Source: Kiritimatiellia bacterium (lineage in GTDB: Bacteria; Verrucomicrobiota; Kiritimatiellia; RFP12; UBA1067). Taken from it: DNA of 20,084 nucleotides. The stretch is from NCBI GenBank assembly GCA_017508315.1, contig JAFVZE010000151.1:1-20084 (forward strand). Reading direction: 5' to 3'. Both the position numbers and the translations under genes were made by a program. Of this stretch, positions 8,473 through 15,349 are shown piece by piece. The first letter of the stretch is position 1. Each line of letters begins with the position of its first letter. The notes under the pieces were generated by a model that ran no database searches, had not been told where the DNA came from, and worked only from the letters and a program-made list of their open reading frames with translations.

Positions 8473-8502
8473 ATTATACCACCGCGGAACGGTCCGTGTC
8501 TA
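8473..8502 (-). promoter_or_regulatory. sigma-70-type promoter with extended -10, for the outer-membrane protein unit
   Basis: Read on the minus strand there is TAGACA at 8502-8497, an 18-nt spacer, and TATAAT at 8478-8473 preceded by TGG, a full extended -10. Transcription would begin near 8466, leaving a leader of about 30 nt with a good Shine-Dalgarno before the ATG at 8436. It matches the consensus best of the promoters in this window. The next gene upstream (8580-9323) ends 143 bp before the outer-membrane protein start, so this is a natural transcript boundary. Confidence 0.75.
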
Positions 8503-8579
8503 CGGTATTCTTGCACGCTCGGCTTCCGCGCGATTCTTTCCGGAATCCGGGATTTCCCGTCAAGCGTCATGCGCCGCCT

Positions 8580-9323
8580 TCATTTTCCGCGGCCAGCGCC
8601 GCAGAAACGGAGAAGCGCCTCCAGAACGGTCGCCGGATGCGGCGGACAGCCGGGAATGTACAGCGAAGGCGTCCGCGGCAGATTCCCGTGCTTGTACAGC
8701 CCGCCTGAAACGGCGCAGGCGCCCGCGGCGATCAGAAACTTCGGCTCCGGCATCGCCGCGTACGTCTTCTCCAGCGCAAGCTGCATATTCGCCGAAACCG
8801 GTCCCGTCAGATACACGGCGTCGGCATGCCGCGGCGAGGCGGTGAACCTTATTCCGAAACGCGCCATGTCCCACGCGGGCGTGCCGAGCACGTTCGCGTC
8901 AAGCTCGCACGCGGCGCAGCCTCCGGCGGAGACTTCGCGCAGATGCAGCGAACCTTCGAGCGCCAACGCCTCGCCGTCCGTCTGGACCGGCGGCGCATAT
9001 TCCTTTTCGCCCGCCTTCACGATCAGATCCTCGCGCCTGAACACGCCGAGGCGGTACTCCCCGGTGAAACGCACCTTCCCGCATACCTCCGCGCAGCGTC
9101 CGCAGAAAATGCAGCGCCCCATGTCGAGAGACGCCTTTCCGTCGCGGAAGAAGAGCGCGTCCGCGACCGGACAGACCGCCCGCATCGCTTTGACGTCTTC
9201 CTCCGTCGTGTCGGCGGCGATCTCCGGCCGGCCTTTGAAATCCGGAGGCAGTTTGGGAGCGGCCGGCGGAAACGCCCCCGTCCCGCAACCTTCCTTGAAT
9301 CTCGCGACAAGCGCCTTCAGCAT
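8580..9323 (-). CDS. hyfI: fused ferredoxin / NuoB-like small subunit of a Hyf/Ehr membrane complex
   Basis: A 247-residue fusion. Residues 1-105 are HyfH-like: RAVCPVADALFF keeps only the CP cysteine (Cys51) of the first ferredoxin motif, while GRCIFCGRCAEVC keeps Cys71, Cys74, Cys77 and Cys81. This suggests one [4Fe-4S] cluster (Cys71, 74, 77 and 51) instead of two. Residues 125-247 are NuoB/HyfI-like: GGCAACE (Cys136, Cys139), GACAVSGG (Cys203) and IPGCPPHP (Cys226), the ligands of the N2-type cluster. In E. coli hyf, hyfH and hyfI are separate adjacent genes, so the fusion follows gene order. It would pass electrons to or from the large subunit on the cytoplasmic side. AAGGAGG overlaps the preceding stop. 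The symbol is by homology only. Confidence 0.85.
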   Translation of the reverse strand: MLKALVARFKEGCGTGAFPPAAPKLPPDFKGRPEIAADTTEEDVKAMRAVCPVADALFFRDGKASLDMGRCIFCGRCAEVCGKVRFTGEYRLGVFRREDLIVKAGEKEYAPPVQTDGEALALEGSLHLREVSAGGCAACELDANVLGTPAWDMARFGIRFTASPRHADAVYLTGPVSANMQLALEKTYAAMPEPKFLIAAGACAVSGGLYKHGNLPRTPSLYIPGCPPHPATVLEALLRFCGAGRGK

Positions 9324-9335
9324 CTTCCAGCCTCC

Positions 9336-10478
9336 TTATCTGTCCGTTCCGCAATACGAGAGATTGAACGATTTGTTGCAGATCGGAAAATTCGATATCT
9401 GCTCTCCGCGAAGCGCCCACGCGAGCCCCGGCCAATTGCGCGCCGACGGATCGACGATCCTGTAGCGGAGCATTTTCCCCTCCGGCGAAAACGCCGCGGC
9501 ATGCACAAGCTTTCCGCGCCACGCGGGAACGGCGGCGACGACCGTGCGGAAACCGCCCTTCCCGTCCGTGATTTCCGGGCTTTCGTTCCCTTCCGGCGCC
9601 TCGCCGTCGAGAATCCGCGCCATCTTCCCGTGCGCCTCGTTGATCTCAACGCGCCGGACGAGAGCGCGCGCCATCACGTCGCCGTTGAATTCCTCCGATG
9701 CCCGTCTCGCGACGCCGACCAGACCGATTTCGCGCGCGACCTCTTTCGGCACCTTCCCCGTGCCGTCGAAGCGCTCGCAGACCGAATGGTCGTGGAACAT
9801 GAGCTTCAGCGCCCGGTCGAGTTCCGGTTTGACGCGGGCGAGGCGCGCCTTCAGTTCCCGACATATCCCGTCGGGCAGTCCGACGCGCGCTCCGCCGGGA
9901 ACGATCGCGCCCCGCCCGAAGCGGTTGCCGCAGACAAGCGCCGTCATGTTGAGATATTCGCCGCGGATGCGGCCGCAGAAAGCCGCGCTCTGGAGAAATG
10001 CGACATCGCCCGCAAGCGCGCCCAGATCGCCGACGTGATTGGCGACGCGCTCCAGCTCCAGCATGAGGGCGCGGACGCGCCGCGCTTCATCGCCGGGAGC
10101 CGGGAAACGCTCCGGAAAAGCGCCTTCCATCAATGCGGCGAATGCGATCGCCGCCGCCGCGGACGTGTCGCCGGCGCACGTTTCGGCAAGCGCGATCTGC
10201 CGCGGCAGATGTCCGTCCGCCGCGACGATCGCCTCCTCAACGCCGCGATGCTGATAACCGAGAAAAATCTGGAGATTGTAGACGTCCTCGCCCATGCACT
10301 GAAAGCGGAAATGCCCGGGCTCGATGACGCCTGCGTGAACCGGGCCTACCGCCACTTCATGCGCGGCGGAGCCTTTGAGCGGCGCGACCTTCGCGGGATT
10401 CACATAACCGCCGAGCGAATCGAGTCTGGCGCAGACTTCATCTGCGGCGCTACAGAAATCTATTTTGCTTCTATTCAT
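9336..10478 (-). CDS. hyfG: HyfG/NuoD-like large subunit lacking NiFe-site cysteine pairs
   Basis: A 380-residue homologue of the large subunit of group 4 hydrogenases and complex I. Family marks include VGPVHAGVIEPGHFRF, FLGYQHRGVEEAI, a helix with LMLELERVANHVGDL, and the C-terminal DFPLxNKSFNLSY-like segment (NFPICNKSFNLSY). Hydrogenases bind nickel and iron through two CxxC pairs. Here the first site reads AETCAGD, with a single Cys101 and Asp at the second position, and the C-terminus reads SYCGTDR with only Cys376. The roughly 160-residue NuoC-like N-terminal domain of HycE/HyfG is also absent. A NiFe site therefore seems unlikely, pointing to the Ehr class. The ATG at 10478 is chosen as the first start giving the family N-terminus; Shine-Dalgarno is weak. 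The symbol is by homology only. Confidence 0.85.
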   Translation of the reverse strand: MNRSKIDFCSAADEVCARLDSLGGYVNPAKVAPLKGSAAHEVAVGPVHAGVIEPGHFRFQCMGEDVYNLQIFLGYQHRGVEEAIVAADGHLPRQIALAETCAGDTSAAAAIAFAALMEGAFPERFPAPGDEARRVRALMLELERVANHVGDLGALAGDVAFLQSAAFCGRIRGEYLNMTALVCGNRFGRGAIVPGGARVGLPDGICRELKARLARVKPELDRALKLMFHDHSVCERFDGTGKVPKEVAREIGLVGVARRASEEFNGDVMARALVRRVEINEAHGKMARILDGEAPEGNESPEITDGKGGFRTVVAAVPAWRGKLVHAAAFSPEGKMLRYRIVDPSARNWPGLAWALRGEQISNFPICNKSFNLSYCGTDR

Positions 10479-10501
10479 ACGAACCGGGAATCTTATTCGC
10501 G

Positions 10502-11695
10502 TCAGACGCCTCCGCCGGGCAACACAAACGCGCAGCCGGCGATGCCTGCGGCGACCAGCAGCGCCAAAAGCGCGGCGGGGACGATCGCCAGACGTTTCGG
10601 CAGCGGCTCGGGGCTGGCGATCGGACGGCCCATCGTCATCGAAAGGCCGACTTTCATCATCGCCGCGAAGACGATGAAGAGCAGAGCAAGAACGATTGCC
10701 GACACCCACACCGGCGCGGACGCGACAAGGCCGAGTTCGGAGAGAAAAAGCGCCGACGGAGGCATGGCGCAGATGAGAACTATCCCCGACAGCCAAAGTA
10801 CAGCCTGTCCTTTCATCGAAACTCCAAGCCCCTGCACCACCGAAACGGCACGCGTTCCGAACGCCAGCAGAAGATTGCCCGCCGTCTGGAAAAGAAGCGT
10901 CTTCGTGAGCGAATGCGCGGCAATGTGCAGAAGAAGCGCCGCGGCGACAATCCTGTCATCGTCCAAAGTGCCGCAAAGCGAATAGAGTACCGCGATGATC
11001 CCCATGTGCTCAACCGACGAATATGCCAAAAGGCGCTTGAAGTCGGTCTGACGGACCATGAAGACGGCTCCGACCGCGACCGAAAGGATCCCGAGAGAGA
11101 GCATCGCGTTGTCGCAGAACGGCGCGGCCGCCTCCGGCATCATTTCGCGGAAGCGGACGATGGCGAAAAACGAGCAGTTCAACAGCGCGCCGGACAGAAG
11201 CGCCGAGACCGGCGCGGGCGCTTCGGAGTGCGCGTCCGGAAGCCACGTGTGGAACGGCGCGAGACCCATCTTCGTGCCGTAGCCGGCAAGAACGAACGCG
11301 AAACCAGCCATATACCATCTCGCGCTGCCGGTCGATTGCGCATGGAGAACAAGCATCGTTCCGAAAAGCGCGAAGGCGATTCCGATCGAGCAGATGAGAA
11401 GATATTTCCACATCGCCTCAAGGCTCCCCCTGTCGCGGCGGCAGGCGATGAGCGGCGCCGAGACGAGCGTCGTGAGTTCCACCGCCACCCACATGAGCGG
11501 CAGCGACGGCGCGAGGATCGCGAACATCATCGCGCCGAAGAAGAGCGTTATAAGCGCGTAATAAAGCGGATGCGGCATATGCCCGCCTCCTTCGCGCCGC
11601 GCCGCTTCGGGAAGGTAGAAAAAACTCTGCGCCAGATTCGCCGCGAAAAGCGCCGGCGTGAGAATGACGAGAAGCTGTTTAAGCGCCGTTTCCAT
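10502..11695 (-). CDS. hyfF: HyfF-like proton/ion-translocating antiporter subunit
   Basis: A 397-residue integral membrane protein of the NuoL/M/N and Mrp-antiporter family. Key charged residues of the ion channel are visible: Glu73 in WVAVELTTL, Lys97 in MWKYLLI, and Lys142 in GYGTKMGLAPFHTWLPDAH. FKRLLAYSSVEHMG and a His-Lys pair in HIAAHSLTKTLLF follow. It is shorter than E. coli HyfF (about 526 residues), seemingly missing early N-terminal helices. The ATG at 11695 lies 1 nt after the hyfE stop with no clear Shine-Dalgarno, so translation is probably coupled. With HyfB it would give this complex two antiporter-like modules. It could also be labelled HyfD-like; gene order favours HyfF. 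Confidence 0.88.
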   Translation of the reverse strand: METALKQLLVILTPALFAANLAQSFFYLPEAARREGGGHMPHPLYYALITLFFGAMMFAILAPSLPLMWVAVELTTLVSAPLIACRRDRGSLEAMWKYLLICSIGIAFALFGTMLVLHAQSTGSARWYMAGFAFVLAGYGTKMGLAPFHTWLPDAHSEAPAPVSALLSGALLNCSFFAIVRFREMMPEAAAPFCDNAMLSLGILSVAVGAVFMVRQTDFKRLLAYSSVEHMGIIAVLYSLCGTLDDDRIVAAALLLHIAAHSLTKTLLFQTAGNLLLAFGTRAVSVVQGLGVSMKGQAVLWLSGIVLICAMPPSALFLSELGLVASAPVWVSAIVLALLFIVFAAMMKVGLSMTMGRPIASPEPLPKRLAIVPAALLALLVAAGIAGCAFVLPGGGV

Positions 11696-11696
11696 A

Positions 11697-12398
11697 TCAG
11701 TCGTGAACGTGATCGTGTTTATGGTGAGGGTGCATCAGATGCGTGTCGCCCAGACGATTGAGCCGGTCGGTATCGGTCGAGGCGAACGTCCGGTTGATCT
11801 GGAAAATGGCGATGCCGAGAATGAAGACGAGCGCGAACACGTCCAGGAGGATGCCGAGCTCCACGACGAGCCCGTACTCGAGAAGGATTCCCGCACCGAA
11901 AAGCGAGATGCCGTTCTCCAGAACAAGAAAGCCGAGCACCTGCGTGATCGCCTTCTTTCTGGCGCAGATGAGAAGACACCCCGTGCCCATCGTGGTGAAG
12001 GCGACTGGAACGGCCAGTTCCGAAGCGGTCGTTTCATGGATGTGCAGGAGCCTTCCGACGGCGAAACCGCCAACCGCCATCAGAAAGACGACGATTCTGG
12101 AGATCTGAAACGAGACTATCGGCTCGAGCTCGCGCCGGGTGCGGGCTTTGCGCACGGCGTAGTTGAGAAGCATCGGCAGCGCCGCGCCCTTCACGAGAGA
12201 ATTGACAAGCGCGATAATCCAGATCCTCGCGCCCGGACAGCCGCCCGACTGCCAGTCCCACAGGAAAACGGGAAGCGTCCCCACTATCCATCCCTGCACG
12301 GCGACGAGACTTATCGCGTACTTGAGGCGGCTCGCTCCCGCAAGCGCCAGATCGGCGATCAGGAAAAGAGCCATGGCTATTTCAGAAATCGTCAGCAT
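11697..12398 (-). CDS. hyfE: HyfE-like (NuoK-type) membrane subunit with His-rich tail
   Basis: A 233-residue protein with about six to seven hydrophobic segments. It matches HyfE: residues to about 120 form the N-terminal helices, and the C-terminal half, with KAITQVLGFLVLENGISLFG, carries the buried glutamate typical of NuoK-like subunits. FALVFILGIAIFQINRTF is the last helix. The protein ends in a cytoplasm- or periplasm-facing tail with seven histidines in its last 14 residues (220-233), which I do not recall from E. coli HyfE and which could bind metal. The start at 12398 lies 15 nt after hyfC, with TAAGGA over the hyfC stop serving as Shine-Dalgarno. Confidence 0.87.
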   Translation of the reverse strand: MLTISEIAMALFLIADLALAGASRLKYAISLVAVQGWIVGTLPVFLWDWQSGGCPGARIWIIALVNSLVKGAALPMLLNYAVRKARTRRELEPIVSFQISRIVVFLMAVGGFAVGRLLHIHETTASELAVPVAFTTMGTGCLLICARKKAITQVLGFLVLENGISLFGAGILLEYGLVVELGILLDVFALVFILGIAIFQINRTFASTDTDRLNRLGDTHLMHPHHKHDHVHD

Positions 12399-12413
12399 GA
12401 TCTGCCAGTATCC

Positions 12414-13313
12414 TTAAAAGCATACATGGATAAGAACGGCGAGCGCGGCGACGAGCGCGGCGCCCATCAGCGTATGCGGAGTTTTCAGGAACCGGAAGCG
12501 CGCCATCACCGATTCGACGACCCCCGTCACCGCGGAAAGAAGCGCGATCGCGATGAACATGACCGCCGCATGCTTCCAGCCCTGCCCGAAACACGGCATG
12601 AACATCATGACGAGAAACGCCGCCAGAAGTTCGAACTTGAGCGCCGCGCCGTAGAGCGCGAACGCGAGATCGGGGCCGCCGACGTCGAGCAGCATCGCTT
12701 CGTGGATCATCGTGAGCTCCAGATGCGTTTCCGGATCGTCGAACGGCACCCGGCAGTTCTCCAGGAGGAACACGGCGAGAAAGGCGATGAAAGCGAGAAC
12801 GAGCGCTATCACATTCGCTTTCCATGATTCCGGCGCGATGCCCGAGAGCGCGCCGGAAAGCGAAATGTCCCCGGTGAGCAGAACGAGAAAGCCGAGAACC
12901 GTGAATATTATCGGCTCGACGAGCGCGGAGAACTGAACTTCACGCGAGGCTCCCATCCCTTCAAACGCACTGCCGGCATCAAGCGCTCCGATCACCGTGA
13001 AAAAGCGTCCGGCGGCGAGAAGATAAAAGAAAACCGCAGCCGGGATGAATGACGATAGACCGCCGCCGCCCGTCCACGGGAACACGGCCGTCGCGGCGAT
13101 GACGGCGGCGAGAGATGCGCTTTGCGCGATATCGAAAAGCCACGTCGAATGCCGAGGCCGCGGACACGATTTGCGCAGCAGTTTGCAGATATCGACATAA
13201 AGCCTGAACATGCCGGGCCCGCGGCGGCCGGCGAAAAACGCTTTCGTCTGATTGACGATGCCGATGAAGAGCGGAGCCATCACGGCGGCGAGTATTATGC
13301 ACAGGATATTCAT
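12414..13313 (-). CDS. hyfC: HyfC-like (NuoH-type) membrane subunit
   Basis: A 299-residue NuoH/HycD family protein with about eight hydrophobic segments. Recognisable parts are the N-terminal GIVNQTKAFFAGRRGPG followed by LYVDICKLL; the acidic loop LDAGSAFEGMGASREVQFS; and ENCRVPFDDPETHLELTMI, then HEAMLLDVGGPDLA. These form the quinone-cavity-like interface between the hydrophilic arm and the ion pump in complex I. Length is normal for HyfC. The ATG overlaps the hyfB stop by 4 bp (ATGA), showing tight coupling within the complex operon. Confidence 0.93.
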   Translation of the reverse strand: MNILCIILAAVMAPLFIGIVNQTKAFFAGRRGPGMFRLYVDICKLLRKSCPRPRHSTWLFDIAQSASLAAVIAATAVFPWTGGGGLSSFIPAAVFFYLLAAGRFFTVIGALDAGSAFEGMGASREVQFSALVEPIIFTVLGFLVLLTGDISLSGALSGIAPESWKANVIALVLAFIAFLAVFLLENCRVPFDDPETHLELTMIHEAMLLDVGGPDLAFALYGAALKFELLAAFLVMMFMPCFGQGWKHAAVMFIAIALLSAVTGVVESVMARFRFLKTPHTLMGAALVAALAVLIHVCF

Positions 13314-15004
13314 GACACAAGCGCAAAGACGAGCAGTGCAAGCACCGCGATCAAAATGATGAGGATATAAAGATGCAGCGAACCGTTCTGCAGCAGGTGA
13401 GCCTGCTGGAAAACGCGGGCGATCTTATGGAAGAAAGGCCGCCAGAGCCCGCCGATGGCGACATCGTCGGTCTCTGTCACGATCGCCGCATCCGACGGAG
13501 ATGCGGGATCGCCCTTGAACGTGAGCACATGACGGCGGGTGCGGAGCAGCGGGCGGAAGAGATCCGCGAGCGGCTGGGTGAAAGCGGTTGCGGTATATGC
13601 CATGCGCGGAGTGGGCGAGTCGTATCCGCAATCCCACACGGGAAGGCGCGGCTTCTCGGCGCCGCGCGGACAGGCGAAGCGGCGCAGCAAAAGCAGCGCC
13701 GCCGCAAGCGTCGCGAAAGCGCACCCGAGCGCGGCGGCGACGGTAAGGATGTCCGTTGCGAACCCTCCCGTCATGCGGTTGATGAAAAGAACCGTTCCCG
13801 GAATCATGGCGATGGAAAGGCAAGTGAGCACAAGCTGGGCGACCCACATCCTGCGCGGAGTTTCAACAGCCTGCGCGGCGGCTTGAGAGCGCGGCTCGCC
13901 CAAGAAAGTTCCGCCGATCGCCTTGGCGTATGCGGCGAGCGCGAAGCCGCCTGTAAGCGAAAGCGAGAGCGCGGCGAGAAACCCCGCGCCCACCAGCATC
14001 GGCTCGCCGGTCCTGATTGCGCAGAAAGCCCCGATATAGATCGCAAGCTCGCCGATAAATCCGTTGAGCGGCGGCAGCCCCGCAAGGCCGAAGGCGTTGA
14101 CCGTAAAGAGCGTTCCGGTAAAAGGCATCCGGCGCATAAGCCCGCCGAGGCGGTCCTGATCGAGCGTGCCCGTCTGGCGCAAAACGGAGCCTGCGGCAAG
14201 AAACAGCGAGCCTTTGAGGAAGGCATGGTTGAGGATGTGGGCAAGTGCTCCACCCCAACAAAGTTTAGCGATCGGCTCGGCCGTTTTCTGCCAGGCAAAG
14301 AGAAATGCGAGCCCGAGCCCCATCGCGATGACGCCCATGTTCTCTACCGACGAAAACGCCAATAGCCGTTTCAAGTTCGCCTGCGGCAGCGCAAAGAGAA
14401 TTCCGCCCACGCTGCCGATCGCTCCGAGCACGAGAAACGTCCAGCCGCAAATCATCGCCGCATTGGCCGGCTCTATCCCCGACCAAAGGTGGAAAAACCT
14501 GATAAAACCACAGAACCCGAGCGGGATCATCGCGCCCGACATCATGGCGGATGCGGGGGCGGGCGCGGCGGGATGCGCTTCGGGAAGCCAGGAATGAAAC
14601 GGCGGAAAACCGATCTTAAGCCCGAAGCCGATTGTGGCACAGGCGAATGCGGCGATGGCGGTCTCCGGGCGATCCATCAGCACGCCTGCAAGCATCAGCG
14701 CGCAGGCCCCGGCATGGCAGGCGAGAAGATAAATCCACGTCGCTTTGCGGACGCTCTTTTCCTTCGACTCGAAAGCGACAAGCCCGGCGGACGCAAGTCC
14801 CATCGCCTCCCATGCCAGCAGGAACGGCAATTTCCCGTCGGCGAAAACAACGGCGACCATCGCGGCGACGGTCGAGACGAAAAAGAACCAGAAGCGCGGC
14901 AGATGACGCCGCGCCTCGCCATGAATATACGCCGTCGCGTGCACTGCGGCGGCCAGTCCTACTGCAATAACCGGTGTGCAGAATATCGTCTCGGTTGACA
15001 ACAT
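13310..15004 (-). CDS. hyfB: HyfB-like proton/ion-translocating antiporter subunit
   Basis: A 564-residue membrane protein of the NuoL/HyfB family, with about 14 hydrophobic segments. Channel residues include Glu66 in LAWEAMGLASAG and Lys130 in GFGLKIGFPPFHSWLPEAH; LKRLLAFSSVENMG and HILNHAFLKGSLF follow, and PPLNGFIGEL marks the second half. The C-terminal VWDCGYDSPTPRMAYTATAF segment is characteristic of HyfB/HycC rather than NuoL. It is shorter than E. coli HyfB (about 672). It is the first gene of the complex operon, with a promoter between it and the DUF192 gene. The ATG at 15004 has only a weak Shine-Dalgarno. Confidence 0.9.
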   Translation of the reverse strand: MLSTETIFCTPVIAVGLAAAVHATAYIHGEARRHLPRFWFFFVSTVAAMVAVVFADGKLPFLLAWEAMGLASAGLVAFESKEKSVRKATWIYLLACHAGACALMLAGVLMDRPETAIAAFACATIGFGLKIGFPPFHSWLPEAHPAAPAPASAMMSGAMIPLGFCGFIRFFHLWSGIEPANAAMICGWTFLVLGAIGSVGGILFALPQANLKRLLAFSSVENMGVIAMGLGLAFLFAWQKTAEPIAKLCWGGALAHILNHAFLKGSLFLAAGSVLRQTGTLDQDRLGGLMRRMPFTGTLFTVNAFGLAGLPPLNGFIGELAIYIGAFCAIRTGEPMLVGAGFLAALSLSLTGGFALAAYAKAIGGTFLGEPRSQAAAQAVETPRRMWVAQLVLTCLSIAMIPGTVLFINRMTGGFATDILTVAAALGCAFATLAAALLLLRRFACPRGAEKPRLPVWDCGYDSPTPRMAYTATAFTQPLADLFRPLLRTRRHVLTFKGDPASPSDAAIVTETDDVAIGGLWRPFFHKIARVFQQAHLLQNGSLHLYILIILIAVLALLVFALVS

Positions 15005-15033
15005 GACAATTGTCTCGTGCTTTGGGAGCGGGT

Positions 15034-15062
15034 ATTATATCAAAAACGGCCGTGGTGGTCAG
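15034..15062 (-). promoter_or_regulatory. predicted sigma-70-type promoter for the Hyf/Ehr complex operon
   Basis: Reading the minus strand, CTGACC at 15062-15057 (four of six matches to TTGACA), a 17-nt spacer and a perfect TATAAT at 15039-15034 lie upstream of hyfB. The -35 element overlaps the stop codon of the DUF192 gene. Transcription would start near 15027, giving a leader of about 23 nt before the ATG at 15004. The complex could thus be transcribed independently of the upstream gene group. Confidence 0.6.
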
Positions 15063-15349
15063 ATTACACTTTGGGACGCCGTCTCGAGCACTTTCACCGC
15101 CCTCCGGCCGCCCCAGACCCAGAACCGCCAGGGCCTGATGCCGCGAATCTCCTTCACAACGCGGTCATGACGGTCGAGAAATACCGCATCTATGGGATAC
15201 GACATGAAAAACGTATGAATCGCGTTGCACCGCAGGATAAGCAGACCTTCCCCCGGCGGCGGCTTTTCCGCGCCGATAAGGCCGCGGGTGCGTTCGGCGA
15301 AGGTACGCGCCACCTTCGCTTTCACGCCGAGTATTTCAACACTCTCCAC
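15059..15349 (-). CDS. DUF192 family protein
   Basis: A 96-residue DUF192 protein of unknown function. The family signature is clear: ARTFAERTRGLIG, then GEGLLILRCNAIHTFFMSY followed by PIDAVFLDR, and IRPWRF with a C-terminal KVLE. The usual VLELPAG end is altered to VLETASQSVI. The GTG at 15349 is preferred because AGGGAG lies 5 nt upstream; it overlaps the TatD-family gene by 14 bp. A TTG at 15385 would add 12 residues but lacks a comparable Shine-Dalgarno. No signal peptide is visible with either start. It is the last gene of the metalloenzyme-DUF1080-cysK group. Confidence 0.85.
   Translation of the reverse strand: MESVEILGVKAKVARTFAERTRGLIGAEKPPPGEGLLILRCNAIHTFFMSYPIDAVFLDRHDRVVKEIRGIRPWRFWVWGGRRAVKVLETASQSVI

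Noticed and set aside
8532..8559. Two small adjacent hairpins (GATTC/GAATC and CGGGA/TCCCG) after the Hyf/Ehr operon, considered as a terminator
   Set aside because: Stems are only 5 bp, one loop is too small, and no T-run follows on the minus strand.
8826..10985. Long plus-strand open frame (719 codons) opposite the Hyf/Ehr genes
   Set aside because: It is antisense to well-supported genes, is rich in Arg, Ala and His without any domain, and is the expected shadow of GC-rich codon use.
11658..12827. Plus-strand open frame of 389 codons opposite the hyfE and hyfC-like genes
   Set aside because: It is highly charged and repetitive in Arg, Glu and His, a shadow of hydrophobic membrane-protein codons on the other strand.
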